Shown here piece after piece: positions 1-11,590 of a DNA stretch of 64,000 nucleotides (its first letter is position 1; the number at the start of each line of letters is the position of its first letter). This DNA is from Glandiceps talaboti (Eukaryota; Hemichordata; Enteropneusta; Spengelidae). The translations under genes were made by a program, and so were the position numbers. The stretch lies in assembly GCF_964340395.1 (NCBI RefSeq), contig NC_135566.1, positions 8,050,001 through 8,114,000 of the forward strand, read 5' to 3'. The notes below the pieces were generated by a model, which saw nothing but the letters and a program-made list of their open reading frames with translations, did not search any database and was not told where the DNA came from.

Positions 1-1399
1 TCTCTCTCTCTCTCTCCATCTCTCGTAATCATAATTTTTCTTGATACCAGCTACTCACCCCGTCCAATGTCATACACAGCTTGGTTCTCTCAACGGCTCG
101 GTAATGTGTAGATTCATGCAAGATGATAACACCACTGACGATGGAGGACAAAAAGGGATTTGTGTAAAACAAGAATGACAGCCTATATTGGTTTATGATC
201 GGTGTTACTGACAGTTTCGTGTCATCGAAGAATGGCGCAGACCGCTGCTTTAATTTGGTTAAACGTTTCCAAGCCAGGCCCGGGGATTTCCACCATCCAA
301 CCACCTGTTGATTGTCCCAACTACAATCACGTGAATGGACATCAAATAGTCAGTGTGCATACCAGCGTCTCCATTCCATATAACTCCATTAAAGTGTTAT
401 TGTGAGATTTTAATGATGCTATCGCTTTTTTAAATAATTGAATGAGCTGAACGCTTACCGTTAAATTTGCGAATAACTTATTAAAAACCAGGCAACCAAC
501 ATGGACAGTCTAAATAATTTTTATGTTACTCAACTACTTAACTAATTTTTTTCTCTTGCCATTCATTGTTCCGACATGCAAGCCTGGGTATCACCTAAGA
601 CCACAATGCATACTGTCTCTAGTGGTCTGAGGTGTCACGTGACCTGAAGATTCATGCTAACCCCCATGCAAGGTAGCAGTTACCAGTATGTTCTTGTCAT
701 GAATAACACCGTTCTAAAACTCCAACTACCTGCTGTTTGAATGCATTGTACAAACTCTACCTTTCGATCCCAATTATCACTCCAGTGGATACTGACATCA
801 ACACACAATTGGCAATGTCTGTAAGATGTGCCATGTTGGGATATCGGCCCACCCATCTCAAGAGAGGTGGCTGACAGTGACAGGGCTTCTCCGACATTAC
901 TTATCGTTTTGGCTTGTGTACAGTAAGGAAAATTACACCCGTGGTGTGTAAACAGTAACCATGATAGATATGGCCATCGTAATGTTTAGTTTGTTTGAAT
1001 TTTCTATTAGCGGTTAATAATATATTGACAAAGTAAAATATACATGTGCCCGTGAAATCATGTATCAATCAGCAAGTAGGTATTGATTTTTTTCCCCTTG
1101 ACCAGCAGGTATTGATTTTTTTTTCTTTGACCGTTGTTTTGTTGGACAACGTGCATTATGCGGCATCGCGTCGGTTGCTTCAGCCTGTTCCGTCTTAGAA
1201 ATGTCACGAACTATCGCTGACAGTTAGGTAAAGGTTTGTTTGAATTCGACAGATACTGATCAGCAATAGTCGTATTACGATGGAAGATTAACAGTATGTT
1301 TGATTTGTCACGATAAACACGCCAACAGTAAACTGTAAGATACGTCGTGTTGTTCAGCCCTACCAGGCTTCTTGAGTGTTGGCTGCTAGCGTGGCACGA
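1..1399. other. Upstream intergenic sequence, no gene recognised
   Basis: The window opens in a short TC microsatellite (about 1-26). At 1070-1132 a roughly 31-bp unit, reading like 'gcaggtattgattttttt', occurs twice in tandem. I see no coding exon with convincing splice signals and no transposon ends. The short open frames here have no recognisable domain. Confidence 0.5.
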
Positions 1400-1615
1400 A
1401 TGTCTGTAGCTTACCAGACTACACCAACAGTTGATTCAGGCGAGTTGTCTTCAGACTTGACCATCGTGACCGACTGCTGTGATAGTGTGCGCCCTCAACG
1501 TTGGTTAATGACAAGATTTTCTCAACGATTTTTCACGAAGTTCACAACTCTATGTGTTGCATGTTTCGGTGTGTATCTACTAACTAATGTCTTTTTTGAG
1601 TTATCGAATCGATAA
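1400..1615 (+). CDS. Possible small single-pass membrane protein or first exon (hypothetical)
   Basis: An ATG at 1400 opens a 71-codon frame ending in a stop at 1613-1615. The N-terminal half is polar. Residues 36-47 are rich in Arg, Lys, Phe and Thr (RFSQRFFTKFTT). They are followed by a hydrophobic run of about 15-18 residues (LCVACFGVYLLTNVFF), then a short polar tail. That arrangement resembles a type II signal anchor. I do not recognise the family. It could be a small membrane protein, the first exon of a type II enzyme, or chance. The frame opens upstream of the ATG to about 1376, so the start is not fixed. No neighbouring exon or polyadenylation signal was tied to it. Confidence 0.2.
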   Translation: MSVAYQTTPTVDSGELSSDLTIVTDCCDSVRPQRWLMTRFSQRFFTKFTTLCVACFGVYLLTNVFFELSNR

Positions 1616-3311
1616 CTTTAATTTGAAAGTCAAACATTACGGTCTGTGCATATTAGGAATACGTATAATTGCTTACGAAACTAAGATTTGAAAAAAAGGG
1701 TGTGCTATGGATAAATTATGACATAATATTATCCAATAAACACCAATAGTTAATAATGAAGATTAAAACCAACAGAGACCTTGACACTTCAAGTCAGAAT
1801 ACGCATGATTGACAGGGTAGGCCTGGAAATATACGTTCTGAGATCTCCGATCGCGTCAAACCTTCGTCTCCCTGAATATTAGGGACGTAGATTCCCAGAG
1901 CTATAGGTTGACAGGTAAAACTAACTACATTTTTGCTGATATGCTAAATATTACCGTGTATTCACTAAATCCCTTGGTTATACCGTTTATGTAATATTTA
2001 CACTGATGTATACGAATATTTATAATCCTGACGATGTATAGTTATTATCACTCTTGCACGCAACAGCATAATTTTCCGTTGACACAGCATGGCGGTGCGT
2101 TTTATAGCGATGTCGCGAACAGGCCTCAGACGTTGACGACGATGATGATGGTAACTTATATGTAAAAGATTGTAGCAATGTTTGTGTACATCATACAACA
2201 GTTACTCCATCATTCTGCCCGGACTATTAAACTGATGAAGCAATGAAACTAACATCTTTGCTGCAATTCAAGTTCGGACGTACTCAGCCAATGTAAAGAA
2301 GAATTCTATGTATTTACCATATTTCCTCCGTTTACTGTCGTTTGTTTTTTAATTGTTGTTTCGAAAGTGAGCGCCATCTGTGGGTAGAGGGCGCCCGTTC
2401 TCGGAACTCTGTCATCGAGTTACATATAGTTGTTAGTACATGTCTTTAGTTGGTTTCACAAATACTGTTTCCTATTCACTTTTACTTTCAATAATGTAAG
2501 GATTCAGCTCTTAGAAGGGTTATTCCAGAAACGTCATTTATTCATAGCATTGTTGGAGTGAGAACATTTTACCTTTGAATTTTGCGCGTTTGGTGTTGTT
2601 GTTGTGTTGTTTTCGAACGAGCGGGTAAATAGGTCCTACCAAAATGTTAGCTATTGGGATAAAAAAGAAAGAAAAGGAAAGAAAAACGATCCGAGAATAC
2701 GTATAACGTACAAAGTCCACGTGACGGAGTGTGACAGTGACCAAATCAGTCGCATTTCTCCATATTTTCCTTTATGGTCGATCGATTCCAGATACACAGT
2801 GGTAACCAAAACATTCCGCTTTCGAATTCTTGTTCTTTGAATTCTTATTTCATTTTGGATTTAATGTGCAAGATAGTCTCGCTGCCAGATTTCCTGGGTT
2901 ACGTCTTTCTAATTACATGAATTGCAAGGCGCGTGAAGTGTGCCCCAAGCCACGATATATGAGTGAGTGAGGACGTGTGACGTACCTATTCATTGTTTAC
3001 ATCTACACCACAGTTTCTATCCCCCATTGTAGTAGCCATATTAACATACGGACATTCCAACTGGTCATCGTTTTGTGACGTCACCAAAGTACAATTCACA
3101 ATAAAACTGCGCGAACCAAGTTCGAATTTTGTCAAAATGCGCGTAAACATGCGCATTGCGTTATTCGGACAAACAGGCCAGTAAAGTCGGACAATATATG
3201 TGCGAATGTTATCAATTTTTCAAGTTTCTACCGACCAGATCTACCGAGTAGATTTCTGGTGTATGGTTTTTTTTACAAAAGAAAGACTCATGACTCGTCT
3301 TTGACGACGAA
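1616..3311. other. Intergenic region and probable EF-hand gene promoter/5' UTR
   Basis: No coding feature is recognised. A short GC-rich patch at 2380-2402 contains the CTCF-like core AGAGGGCGC. The 3' part lies directly upstream of the EF-hand start codon and holds a palindromic CRE (3076-3083). A five-codon upstream frame (3290-3304, ATG ACT CGT CTT TGA) ends 7 bp before the EF-hand ATG. Confidence 0.45.
3076..3083. promoter_or_regulatory. cAMP-response element (CRE), perfect palindrome TGACGTCA
   Basis: TGACGTCA is the full consensus for CREB/ATF bZIP dimers. It lies 228 bp upstream of the EF-hand initiation codon, a typical proximal-promoter distance. Two further perfect copies lie within (6477-6484) and just downstream of (8213-8220) the same gene. 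That it is functional is inference. Confidence 0.45.
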
Positions 3312-3387
3312 ATGGGACTTTCGCCGAGTTTTCCTATTCAAGTAGTTCCTGTGAACTATCAGCATCCTACGTGTTTTAAACCAACAG
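3312..3387 (+). CDS. EF-hand gene coding exon 1
   Basis: 76 nt from the ATG, encoding 25 residues plus one base, followed by the strong donor gtgagt at 3388. The start is chosen because this ATG is the one that reads in frame into exon 2 and the calcium-binding loops. This is the least conserved-looking exon, so an alternative 5' exon is possible. Confidence 0.7.
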
Positions 3388-5951
3388 GTGAGTATGTCTA
3401 TAATCTTTACCTAACGGATTTACCAGTCACGTAATGTTTTCGTCAGTTCATAAGTAACAGTTTGCTTTCATGCGAACAGTTGACAATCCAGGCTACGATA
3501 CGTATAGCGAGGATCTGACAAAGACCGTGCGTGCCGTGGCTGACAACAGAAAACATAATTAAAAACCTGGGCAACATTGCGGGTAATTTGAAATGCTAAA
3601 TAGTCCTTCACTGCACAGACGCTAGTTTCTTCAAAAGAGGTCGAAACTTCAAGCAATTTTTTTTAAATTTAAGTTCACGAGAGTCTGAAAAGTGAATATT
3701 GAACATTGTCAACATTGCCATTCATAGCAACATATATTGTAAGAAAACAAGTCTAAATTAGGACCGTGATGACATATTCAACGATAAAATAACACAAAAT
3801 GTACTGTTTTCGATTCAAAAACAGTCTGAAAAGAATACCTGTTTTGTACTCCATAGATACCTATTTTATCCTATGGAATGAATTAAGATTGTCAGAAAAC
3901 CCTTTCTCGATGTTTCTGCCTCGTATAACATTGAATCCGGTTCAATTTGTACGAAAGTAGGATCCAAAAATAGTTAGTTTTGATATATGCGGTTTAAAGT
4001 TCCCATAATGTTTAGATCTTGTATGTCAGTTCTCGTTATTTGTGTATGTCAATTCTCGTTATTTGTGTATGGCAGACTTAGTTATCGTGATTCATGAATT
4101 CACATTTTTATTTCCCGTGATTCGTGACTAGGGATTCCCATCCTATCTTTTAACAATGTCCGATCGGTTAACGGTTGTCCGTTACCCTTTTAGTGGTTAC
4201 TATGTACATCGGAATGCGTTCCGCTACAACAGCAAAAAAATGACGGCAATATACCGTATTTGGGTCCAGATGGTATTTGCGTACCTTTATCCAAGGAAGA
4301 CCGTTATCCCCGAGCCATGCATTCTATCATCGGAAAAATTATGTTTATTGTTCACAAGACAATTGTACATTATACGGTGCACCTGCATGTATCTTCCTGT
4401 GTTCATTTATTCTTTTTCCGTTCGGAGAGTCTCTTTGTCTATTTTGCATATGAAATACAGGAAACTGTAGCAACTAAAGATCGGTACTATATTAAATATG
4501 TTGCCATAGGTAACGAAATGTAATTGGTATGATTCCACGTCGTTCTTCGTGATATGCCCAACTTGGCGCACCAGGGACAGATACTACAATGTTCATCGTT
4601 GTAGGCGCTCTTTTATCATTTGCTTCACAAGTGTGAAGCCAATCAAAGGGTTGGCCACAATGGATTTCATCAGTCGACATGCATGGTTTGGAACGAAGTA
4701 TGAGGATGGGTACATCATTACTGAAAACTCCCTCGTAATATTTGACCTCGAACATGCTCGATACATAAGTTTGAACGAAGCCAGGAGAACTGTAACAGGT
4801 CCGTCCTTTCGTCAAATGATCTTCCATTCAGATTTTTTATAAATGGCCGTGGGTTTGCAAATAAGATATCAAGTCGATCATAGCCTTTGGGCAAATATAT
4901 CCGAACAGAGCACATTGCCTGGCATTTTACAGTACGGATTTGATGGGATCGTTGCTTCTCTTTGACGATGTTCGAAAACAATCTTATTTATATATATATT
5001 AATTTAATTACATTCAATTATAGGATTTGTGGTAAGCAATTGTGCACGACATCAAAATTAACAACAGCGTTCCCACATGTTCCCTCCCAATCTATGGCAT
5101 ATTATTTACTTCTTTCATACAACCAAGGAATATGTACGAATTGTCACAAAAACAGATAATTTAACTGAAGGCAGTGAAACGTTTTAGATACTTTATCTTA
5201 TTTGAAATAAGAAAAAAATACAATCTTAGTATGTCAGCTACAGGTGAATACAGAATTGTTCACTTCAATGAAACGGATCTCATTTTATCTCACATCACTG
5301 TGTAGGTAGGAAAAGGGAGAATTTTCAGCTGCACACCAGTCGTACCCGGTTCGAGAAGATCACCAAGAAACACTTTGACAAAGTAATCGATGAAAGAGAG
5401 CGACTGATTAAAGCAAAGAAAAAGTTTCAGAGTAAGTCAATTGAATGTTATAATACTTGCAGTAACCTAGGTGGTCAATAATGAACCAATGATCCACAAG
5501 TTTATACACATACGTAAACACAAATGAAAGTATTTGAATACTAATACAATTACCTTTGTAAGTATGTCTGTTCATGCATGCATGCATGCATGCATTCATG
5601 CATGCGTGCGTGCGTGCATGTGTATGTGTGTGCGTACGTATGTGTGTGTGTGTGTGTGTATGTATGTAAATGTCAGAGACAGGTTTTTACAAATCCGCAA
5701 TGACAAAAGAAAGTATACGTATTTCAGATAACATTGCTATGTAAGTATTGTGTTCAGGCGTGTGTGTGCTTTGTTTGTTTGTCTCTTTGTTTACTCTGTG
5801 TTTGTGTGTCTCTGTGCCTCTGTGTGTTTGTGTATGCGTCTGCCTCTCACAAGTTTTATGGTATACAAATGTGCACGTGAGAAATGAGTATGTTCGTTCG
5901 CGAGCGCGCGCATACATGCATATTTATGTTTGTGTGTATGTGTGTTTATAG

Positions 5952-6008
<57 letters not shown>

Positions 6009-6701
6009 GATCTGACTCTGCCCACCGGTGTCCTTCCATGTATCTCTTAATGTAGTAGGCAGTTTTACATGTAAACTTCTCACTTGGTATTTCAGTTGTC
6101 ATTCACTTAATGTAGTAAATATTCATTCTCTCTTTGTATTGCTCTTGCCAACTATCTTTCCACAGAAATGGACTATTCCGATGATACACGGTCATCATCA
6201 CAAATGGCTGATATTCGTGGTCAGTTTCAAACATTTGACCAAAATCAAGACGGAATTATAGACTTTCCTGAACTGTAAGTTAGATTCTTTTCGTGTTTTC
6301 TTATTTGAAATTCGTCATTTAAATCTTTCGGGAACATTTTAAGTTAGTCAATAACAGTGTGTACAAGCACACTGTTGCCAGATTCCACAGGAAAACATTA
6401 TACTTCATAATAGTATATACCTTTATGTTGCAAAAGTCAATGTTTTAGACGAACTTTGCCATGTAAGTATTTGTAATGACGTCATGGTCTTTTTTTAAGG
6501 CATAAGCATTTTTTCAGATGGTAAATGGAAAAATTTACCCCACCCCCCACCCCCATATTATCGCATGGTAATTCAAGTGTGTGTAGACCAAAATGTTGCT
6601 ACAAATGTTACTTGTAAACTGTTACAAAACTATACAGACTCTATACTAAACCAAACCACACTAAATAAATAAAATCTAGGGAAATAAACCAGTCCAGAGC
6701 A

Positions 6702-6752
<51 letters not shown>

Positions 6753-7717
6753 TCAGACCAGGTAAAATAAAATAAAATTATACCAAACCAGACCAAATCA
6801 AACAAAAGCATTTTAACCAGACCAAATCAACTGATACAAGACAAGTCAGACATCATATTCAAATCAAATACCATCACATCAAATCAAATCATATCATAGT
6901 TTTCTTTTCTTTAAACTCTTTTTTCCAAATATTTTATTAAATTGATATCATACACCAACCAGAAATGCTTTCAGCCCACTATACCCCTCTCCATTTAATA
7001 GTGGACTTGAAGCCGCCATATCAGAGTTGTGATTTTTATAACTGTCCCAGGTGGCTATATTCTAGGCATCAAGACTTGTAAAACGACCTTCATTTCTTTT
7101 CTGTTTGCGACAGATGCAAAGCGTTGGATGGGCTTGGTGACGACAGTACACCTGAAGACAGAAAGAAGTATTTTGATGAAGTTGACGATGATCATTCTGG
7201 TGGCATAGACTTTGATGAATTTATAGCGGTAAGTTGACCTTTTAGTGTGAACCATGTAATTTTTTGTTAACAATATGTTTGGTTTATCAGACTAATAAGC
7301 TTATACACCTAAATATATTTACTTATGGGACAAGTCGGGGCGCCCTCATCGCATCGGGTAAGGCCGGCTGAGGGCGCACGACTTGGCGTAACTTACAGAC
7401 CGAAATCTTTCATTTGTATTATTACTGTATGAAATGAATTTAAGATTGTTAAAAATCCGCGATCACTCAAAATGGTTGCCGGTGATTGTTAATACATTTG
7501 TATTTTAAACGTGTATTGTAATAGCATTTAAACATTTTTTTTAAATCAATATTTTTAAATCTTTTATCGTTAACAGCTTATCAACAGAGTCATGGCGGGT
7601 GATGCTCAAAGTGAACTTGTTGACAGACTTGGCGACTTGTGTGCTCATGGTGCTGAGAAGGTCAACAATATACGCAAACTGAGTGTGCTACAACAAATAG
7701 AAGCCAACGTCTTCTAG
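3312..7717 (+). CDS. Two-EF-hand calcium-binding protein, 5 coding exons, 188 aa
   Basis: Joining 3312-3387, 5306-5431, 6166-6274, 7114-7228 and 7577-7717 gives 567 nt with no internal stop. Every intron is GT-AG and the phases (1, 1, 2, 0) match across all junctions. The N-terminus (1-33) is proline-containing and unfamiliar. Residues 34-68 are basic and probably helical (FEKITKKHFDKVIDERERL, then KAKKKFQK). Residue 69 onward begins with a Ser/Asp-rich linker. EF loop 1 is residues 92-103 (DQNQDGIIDFPE) and loop 2 is 128-139 (DDDHSGGIDFDE). Both have Asp at position 1, Gly at 6, Ile at 8 and Glu at 12, as in calcium-binding loops. The C-terminal tail (143-188) is amphipathic. Two loops make a single EF lobe rather than a four-loop calmodulin. 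No signal peptide or membrane segment is seen, so it is probably cytosolic. The precise family is not recognised; calcium sensing or buffering is inferred. Confidence 0.85.
3388..5305 (+). other. EF-hand gene intron 1
   Basis: A 1.9-kb GT-AG intron. It holds a 26-bp tandem repeat (4021-4078, unit like tatgtcagttctcgttattt) and a perfect RFX X-box at 4500-4514. Between about 4156 and 4981 several overlapping open frames occur on both strands that I could not assign. Confidence 0.6.
5306..5431 (+). CDS. EF-hand gene coding exon 2
   Basis: 126 nt; the acceptor is tgtag (5301-5305) and the donor gtaagt begins at 5432. A better-looking acceptor (ttttcag, ending 5328) exists inside the exon, but using it would break the frame from exon 1 (phase 1). 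The 5305 site is therefore preferred. It encodes the basic helical segment. Confidence 0.8.
5432..6165 (+). other. EF-hand gene intron 2, largely microsatellite
   Basis: A 734-bp intron dominated by simple repeats: ATGC/GTGC/TG tracts at 5572-5669, a degenerate TG/TTTG stretch at 5757-5950, and a pure GTCT run of 14 units at 5952-6007. Confidence 0.75.
5952..6007. repeat. (GTCT)14 microsatellite
   Basis: An uninterrupted 56-bp tetranucleotide run. The same GTCT/GACA motif recurs at 7892-8157, 11549-11615 and 29082-29144, so this motif is favoured in the genome. Confidence 0.95.
6166..6274 (+). CDS. EF-hand gene coding exon 3 (first EF loop)
   Basis: 109 nt between acceptor tttccacag (ending 6165) and donor gtaagt (6275). 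It encodes the Ser/Asp linker and the first complete EF loop, residues 92-103. Confidence 0.9.
6275..7113 (+). other. EF-hand gene intron 3
   Basis: An 839-bp intron. It contains a perfect CRE (6477-6484), a C-rich patch near 6540, and an (AATC)n microsatellite (6702-6752). The microsatellite decays into about 150 bp of degenerate aaatcagaccaaatca-like repeats. Confidence 0.7.
6702..6752. repeat. (AATC)n microsatellite with degenerate flank
   Basis: About 12.5 perfect AATC units. Downstream to about 6900, accaaatca-type words continue, suggesting an older and larger array that has diverged. Confidence 0.9.
7114..7228 (+). CDS. EF-hand gene coding exon 4 (second EF loop)
   Basis: 115 nt between acceptor gcgacag (ending 7113) and donor gtaagt (7229). 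It encodes the helix after loop 1, a short acidic linker (DDSTPED) and the second EF loop, residues 128-139. Confidence 0.92.
7331..7385 (+). other. GC-rich hairpin in EF-hand intron 4
   Basis: Arms 7331-7348 (caagtcggggcgccctca) and 7369-7385 (tgagggcgcacgacttg) are reverse complements over about 17 bp apart from one bulge/mismatch. The loop is 20 nt. It begins about 100 bp after exon 4 and is much more GC-rich than its surroundings. Function unknown. Confidence 0.6.
7577..7717 (+). CDS. EF-hand gene coding exon 5 (C-terminus and stop)
   Basis: The acceptor is taacag (ending 7576) in phase 0. 46 codons follow and then TAG at 7715-7717. The tail contains LVDRLGDLCAHGAEKVNNI and ends ...IEANVF. 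A polyadenylation signal follows 79 bp after the stop. Confidence 0.9.
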   Translation, partial: LINRVMAGDAQSELVDRLGDLCAHGAEKVNNIRKLSVLQQIEANVF

Positions 7718-7795
7718 ATTCTTGTAACAGATGAGTGGTGAGTGTAGTTCTATTGTGGGTTCTAAATATGTCCATGGCGATGTACAAAAACGAAC

Positions 7796-7801
7796 AATAA
7801 A
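7796..7801 (+). terminator. Polyadenylation signal of the EF-hand gene
   Basis: A canonical AATAAA lies 79 bp after the stop codon. The short 3' UTR would end just before the GACA minisatellite. Confidence 0.6.
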
Positions 7802-8119
7802 AACAGAATTTTGTCAAAATGCACTCCGTCTATGGTACCATTATTAAAGTTGTCTGGTTTCAAAGGAATAGGATGAATGAAAAGGCAAGATGACAGACAG
7901 ACAGACATACAGCACTGAAACAGACAGACAACACTGAGAGAGACAGACAGACAGACAGACAACACTGAGACAGACAGACAACACTGAAACAGACATACAG
8001 CACTTAAACAGACAGACAGACAGACAACACTGAGACAGACAGACAGACAACACTGAAACAGACAGACAGACAGACAGACATAAAACACTGAAACAGACAG
8101 ACAGACAGACATCACTGAA

Positions 8120-8157
<38 letters not shown>

Positions 8158-9555
8158 TACTAAAACATTTTTGAATGATTTTATAGCTCGTTTTCTTTAC
8201 CCTTTTAACAGGTGACGTCACAACGGTCGTGAACTTCTAGATTTGGATATGGTAGATACAGCATATTTTTGACCAGTCTCATCAAAATTGAAAAAATACC
8301 ACGAATAAACATGCATAAAAATATTTCAAATTGTGAAGGCAACTTTTATTACATGCACAATTATTGTAGAATGTAAATTTTCTCTGTAGATTTACAATGG
8401 ATGCAAAGTATTGTGCTTCGGTTCGCCATTCACCACACTATTTGGTCACGATAAAATGCTGGTGTTGCACCAGTGAATTGTGGCCAAAAAAGGCGAGAAA
8501 TGGAGCTTCAAATTTTGACGAATACTTGTGTATCTTGTTTTTACATGTAAAGGAGGAGTGATAACCTCCTCCCCTTCGTGATAAACTTGTATTTATTCAT
8601 GTTGCTATAACATAGCACATACATGTAATCATTTAGAGTGGACTGGTGGTGCAGTCTACGTCATTTGGGGAAACATTTTAACAGCCATAATTAATCAAAG
8701 ACTGTCTATGTGGTCACCATCTCAAGATTGATGTTCAGTTTGGCTTTGTGGATGCAATATATTTACTATAAAATCAATGTCAAATAATCTTGAAAGACGT
8801 TTATACCGTGCATTAATAGATTTTTAAAAAGGCACTCAATTTTGTAAATTGTTCTAAGTTTTGGTACAAATTGTCAAAAAATTAGTATTCGGGGGAAAAA
8901 TACTGACAACAATGCGAGCTATGTAATCAAATGTCAGATCTTGTGTCACAGTAAATGGTTTCCAGTCAGATTATCTCACAAGTGCACTGGGGTTAATATG
9001 CAAGGGAAATTGTTGTCTCTTGTTTTATTTGCCCTGTATATTAATGGATTTTTCTGACTACTGATGATCCGTTTGAAGGTAAATCTCTCAACACCAATGT
9101 AATTACCTCTCACGTGCACCGTACCCCTGTGAACGAAACCAAGAAGCTAGCACACAGAAGACATTATGATTTTCAAGAATGTTTGCACTGAAAAAATTTG
9201 AGCAGTGGATTTTAAATTCTAATGCAGAACGACCAGGGAAATAAAGAAAGAAACTGTACAACTAAAGATAGAAATGACGTAATAACAAGACATGGTTAAA
9301 AGTATGCGAGTAGTAAAATAAAAATATCCCGGAAATTAATTGTCCGATATAACGTATTATCGATAATCAATGGACGATTTAAGGGAGAAATACAGTCGTT
9401 GACCGTAGATGGCGCTGTCAAAAACGTTTCGGCATTACATAGCCGCCACTAGTGTGTGTGTACTGTCTGAGCTAACCCTTACTTATGAGGAGGAAACAAA
9501 TACAATCATTCAGGACATGGACCCAACAAAACAGTAACTAACCAAGTTATACAAA
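7802..9555. other. Intergenic region
   Basis: Apart from the GACA array and a perfect CRE at 8213-8220 (sitting on an acceptor-like ttttaacag), I see nothing coding. A motif-rich stretch near 9400-9470 (agatggcgctgt; agccgccact) could belong to a promoter. Confidence 0.5.
7892..8157. repeat. GACA minisatellite with higher-order structure
   Basis: Blocks of 2-9 GACA units are separated by the recurring spacer cactgaaaca or cactgagaca, giving a compound array of about 266 bp directly downstream of the EF-hand gene. Its long open frames on the minus strand (VCLSVCLS repeats) are artefacts of the 4-bp period. Confidence 0.92.
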
Positions 9556-9679
9556 ATGCTTCCAACGTCGTGCGAAGAAAATCTGAACAATTCAAACCAA
9601 ATCAGTGTGTCCATTGTCGATGAGAGGGTATATACATCCTTGTTGGCAGAATTCAACAAGTGTGTTACGTACGGCGATG
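9556..9679 (+). CDS. Possible first coding exon of an unrecognised gene
   Basis: An ATG at 9556 opens a frame (MLPTSCEENLNNSNQISVS...) containing SIVDERVYTSLLAEFNKCV. The strong donor GATG|GTAAGTG follows at 9680, and a second possible donor (gtatgt) lies near 9721. Without splicing the frame runs to a stop at 9784-9786 (76 codons). Composition looks mildly protein-like, but no family is recognised and no certain second exon was found. A short open segment ending at a strong donor (10152-10184, MDPKCNDLIIQ, then gtgagt) lies downstream, but its acceptor is weak. It may be chance. Confidence 0.22.
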
Positions 9680-9786
9680 GTAAGTGGGTGCTTGCCAAGG
9701 GTCCTAGAGTGATCAATTTGGGTATGTATGTACGTATTATCAATGAATTACAGATCATTACTAGGGTAGAAAATACAGATAAATGA

Positions 9787-11555
9787 AGAGGGGATATGCA
9801 TGGCATATTTTATCGTCATAGAACTCTCCCAGGAAGATATATTCAAACAGCATTACTGGATCGGGATATTGGATATAAAAAATATCGGACAGTGAAATGT
9901 TTGTTTCATTTAATTTGAAAAAAAGCAACAACTAGAAATTATGCACGTTCAATATTAGCACAAATGACCTAAGTTTATAGTCAGTATTCATCGTCCATCA
10001 TTCGAAGGCGGTCACAGTCATGGTAGATTTATCACATGCCGTCACACTCACTGAACTTATTTTAACACTTCTGATTTCAAGATAATAGAACTAGTCCCAA
10101 GTTGAGATTAGTACAAAGAAAATAGAGTAAGTCCTTAGAGTAAAGACCGTGATGGACCCGAAGTGTAACGATCTGATAATACAGGTGAGTAAGCATCACT
10201 ACAAAAAATCGAATCGGTCTTGGATTGTATACTAGTATATAAGTGTAACACCAACAGGACCATTGAAGAAGGTTTGTATTTGGACATTTATTTTTTCATC
10301 ATTTTCATAGCAATAGGCCTAGAATTATTCCTGTAAATATGGTTATCAAATGTTATCCTTTAAAAAAAGTTAAATTGTCTAGATCTACAGAAACAATTAT
10401 CAACCTGTTAGGCCTAGAGTGTCACGAGTATCTACATTAAGGCTTGGTTTCTACACTTTCCTTACATTCATACAGACATCTGGTATTGTTTGATGCATGT
10501 GTATTACAGATGACATTTATGTTATTTACAAATATAAGTGTATAATCCATACACCAAATTAGACAAAATACACGTGAGGAACAGTTCCTTACGAGAGTCA
10601 ATATAGGACCGACTTAGAACGGTGTACAGACGGTAGAAAGAATGTTCTGTGCTCATTCCATACCCCTCGTTGTCAAGTTTAGAATGGTCGCTAAAGGCCC
10701 TTCAGTATAGGCCTTATGTAAATAGTATTTTACTCTTGTCTTAGTTTTCGATACCTAGTCAGCGCCTAATGATGTACACATCACCGTTTGATGCAAAACT
10801 TACTATAACAGGTGCCACAATGTAGTGTTGTCGCGGATCGGTACCAGTATAGAAATACTGGTACCAAGGATGTCATTATTGGCGACATACACCAATGATA
10901 ACACCTCTGCATAGGTTCCATTTAATTGGTCCAGTACTTTGACTTGGTGCTGAAACATTGAATTCATGAAAACATAACGGAAATAAATACCCCCCCCCAA
11001 ACAAAACAAACTATTTTAAGAAACGAAAGCAAATAGGGGAAGACAAACTTACTTACTTATATGTGTATCATGATGAAGACAGGCCTACATGTAATAAAGC
11101 GAACATGTTCCCTTCTATCTCAGTGGATGAGATGAGAAGACATTGTTTCGATATCTGGACTGCATATATCTCAACATTGCGTCCCCTATCTGGTAATGAA
11201 TCAACTCGCAGACTTGGCTGCCATATCTAGAGATAGGTTTGAGACGTTGACAAATGAATAAATGAAACGAGTTTATTATAATTTTATATAATGACAGCAA
11301 CCAGTAACAGGAACCTAAAGAGTGACAGAAAGAAAAAAGAATGAATGAACTGATCCGAAAGTTTGCCCAAACTATACGTAGATTGGTGGTTGAATGAACA
11401 AGTACACTGGTACATACATACATACATACATACATACATACATACACACACACACATACATACATACATACATACATACATACACACACATACACACACA
11501 CATACATACATACATACATACATACATACATGCAGACATACATACATACATACAT

Positions 11556-11590
<35 letters not shown>

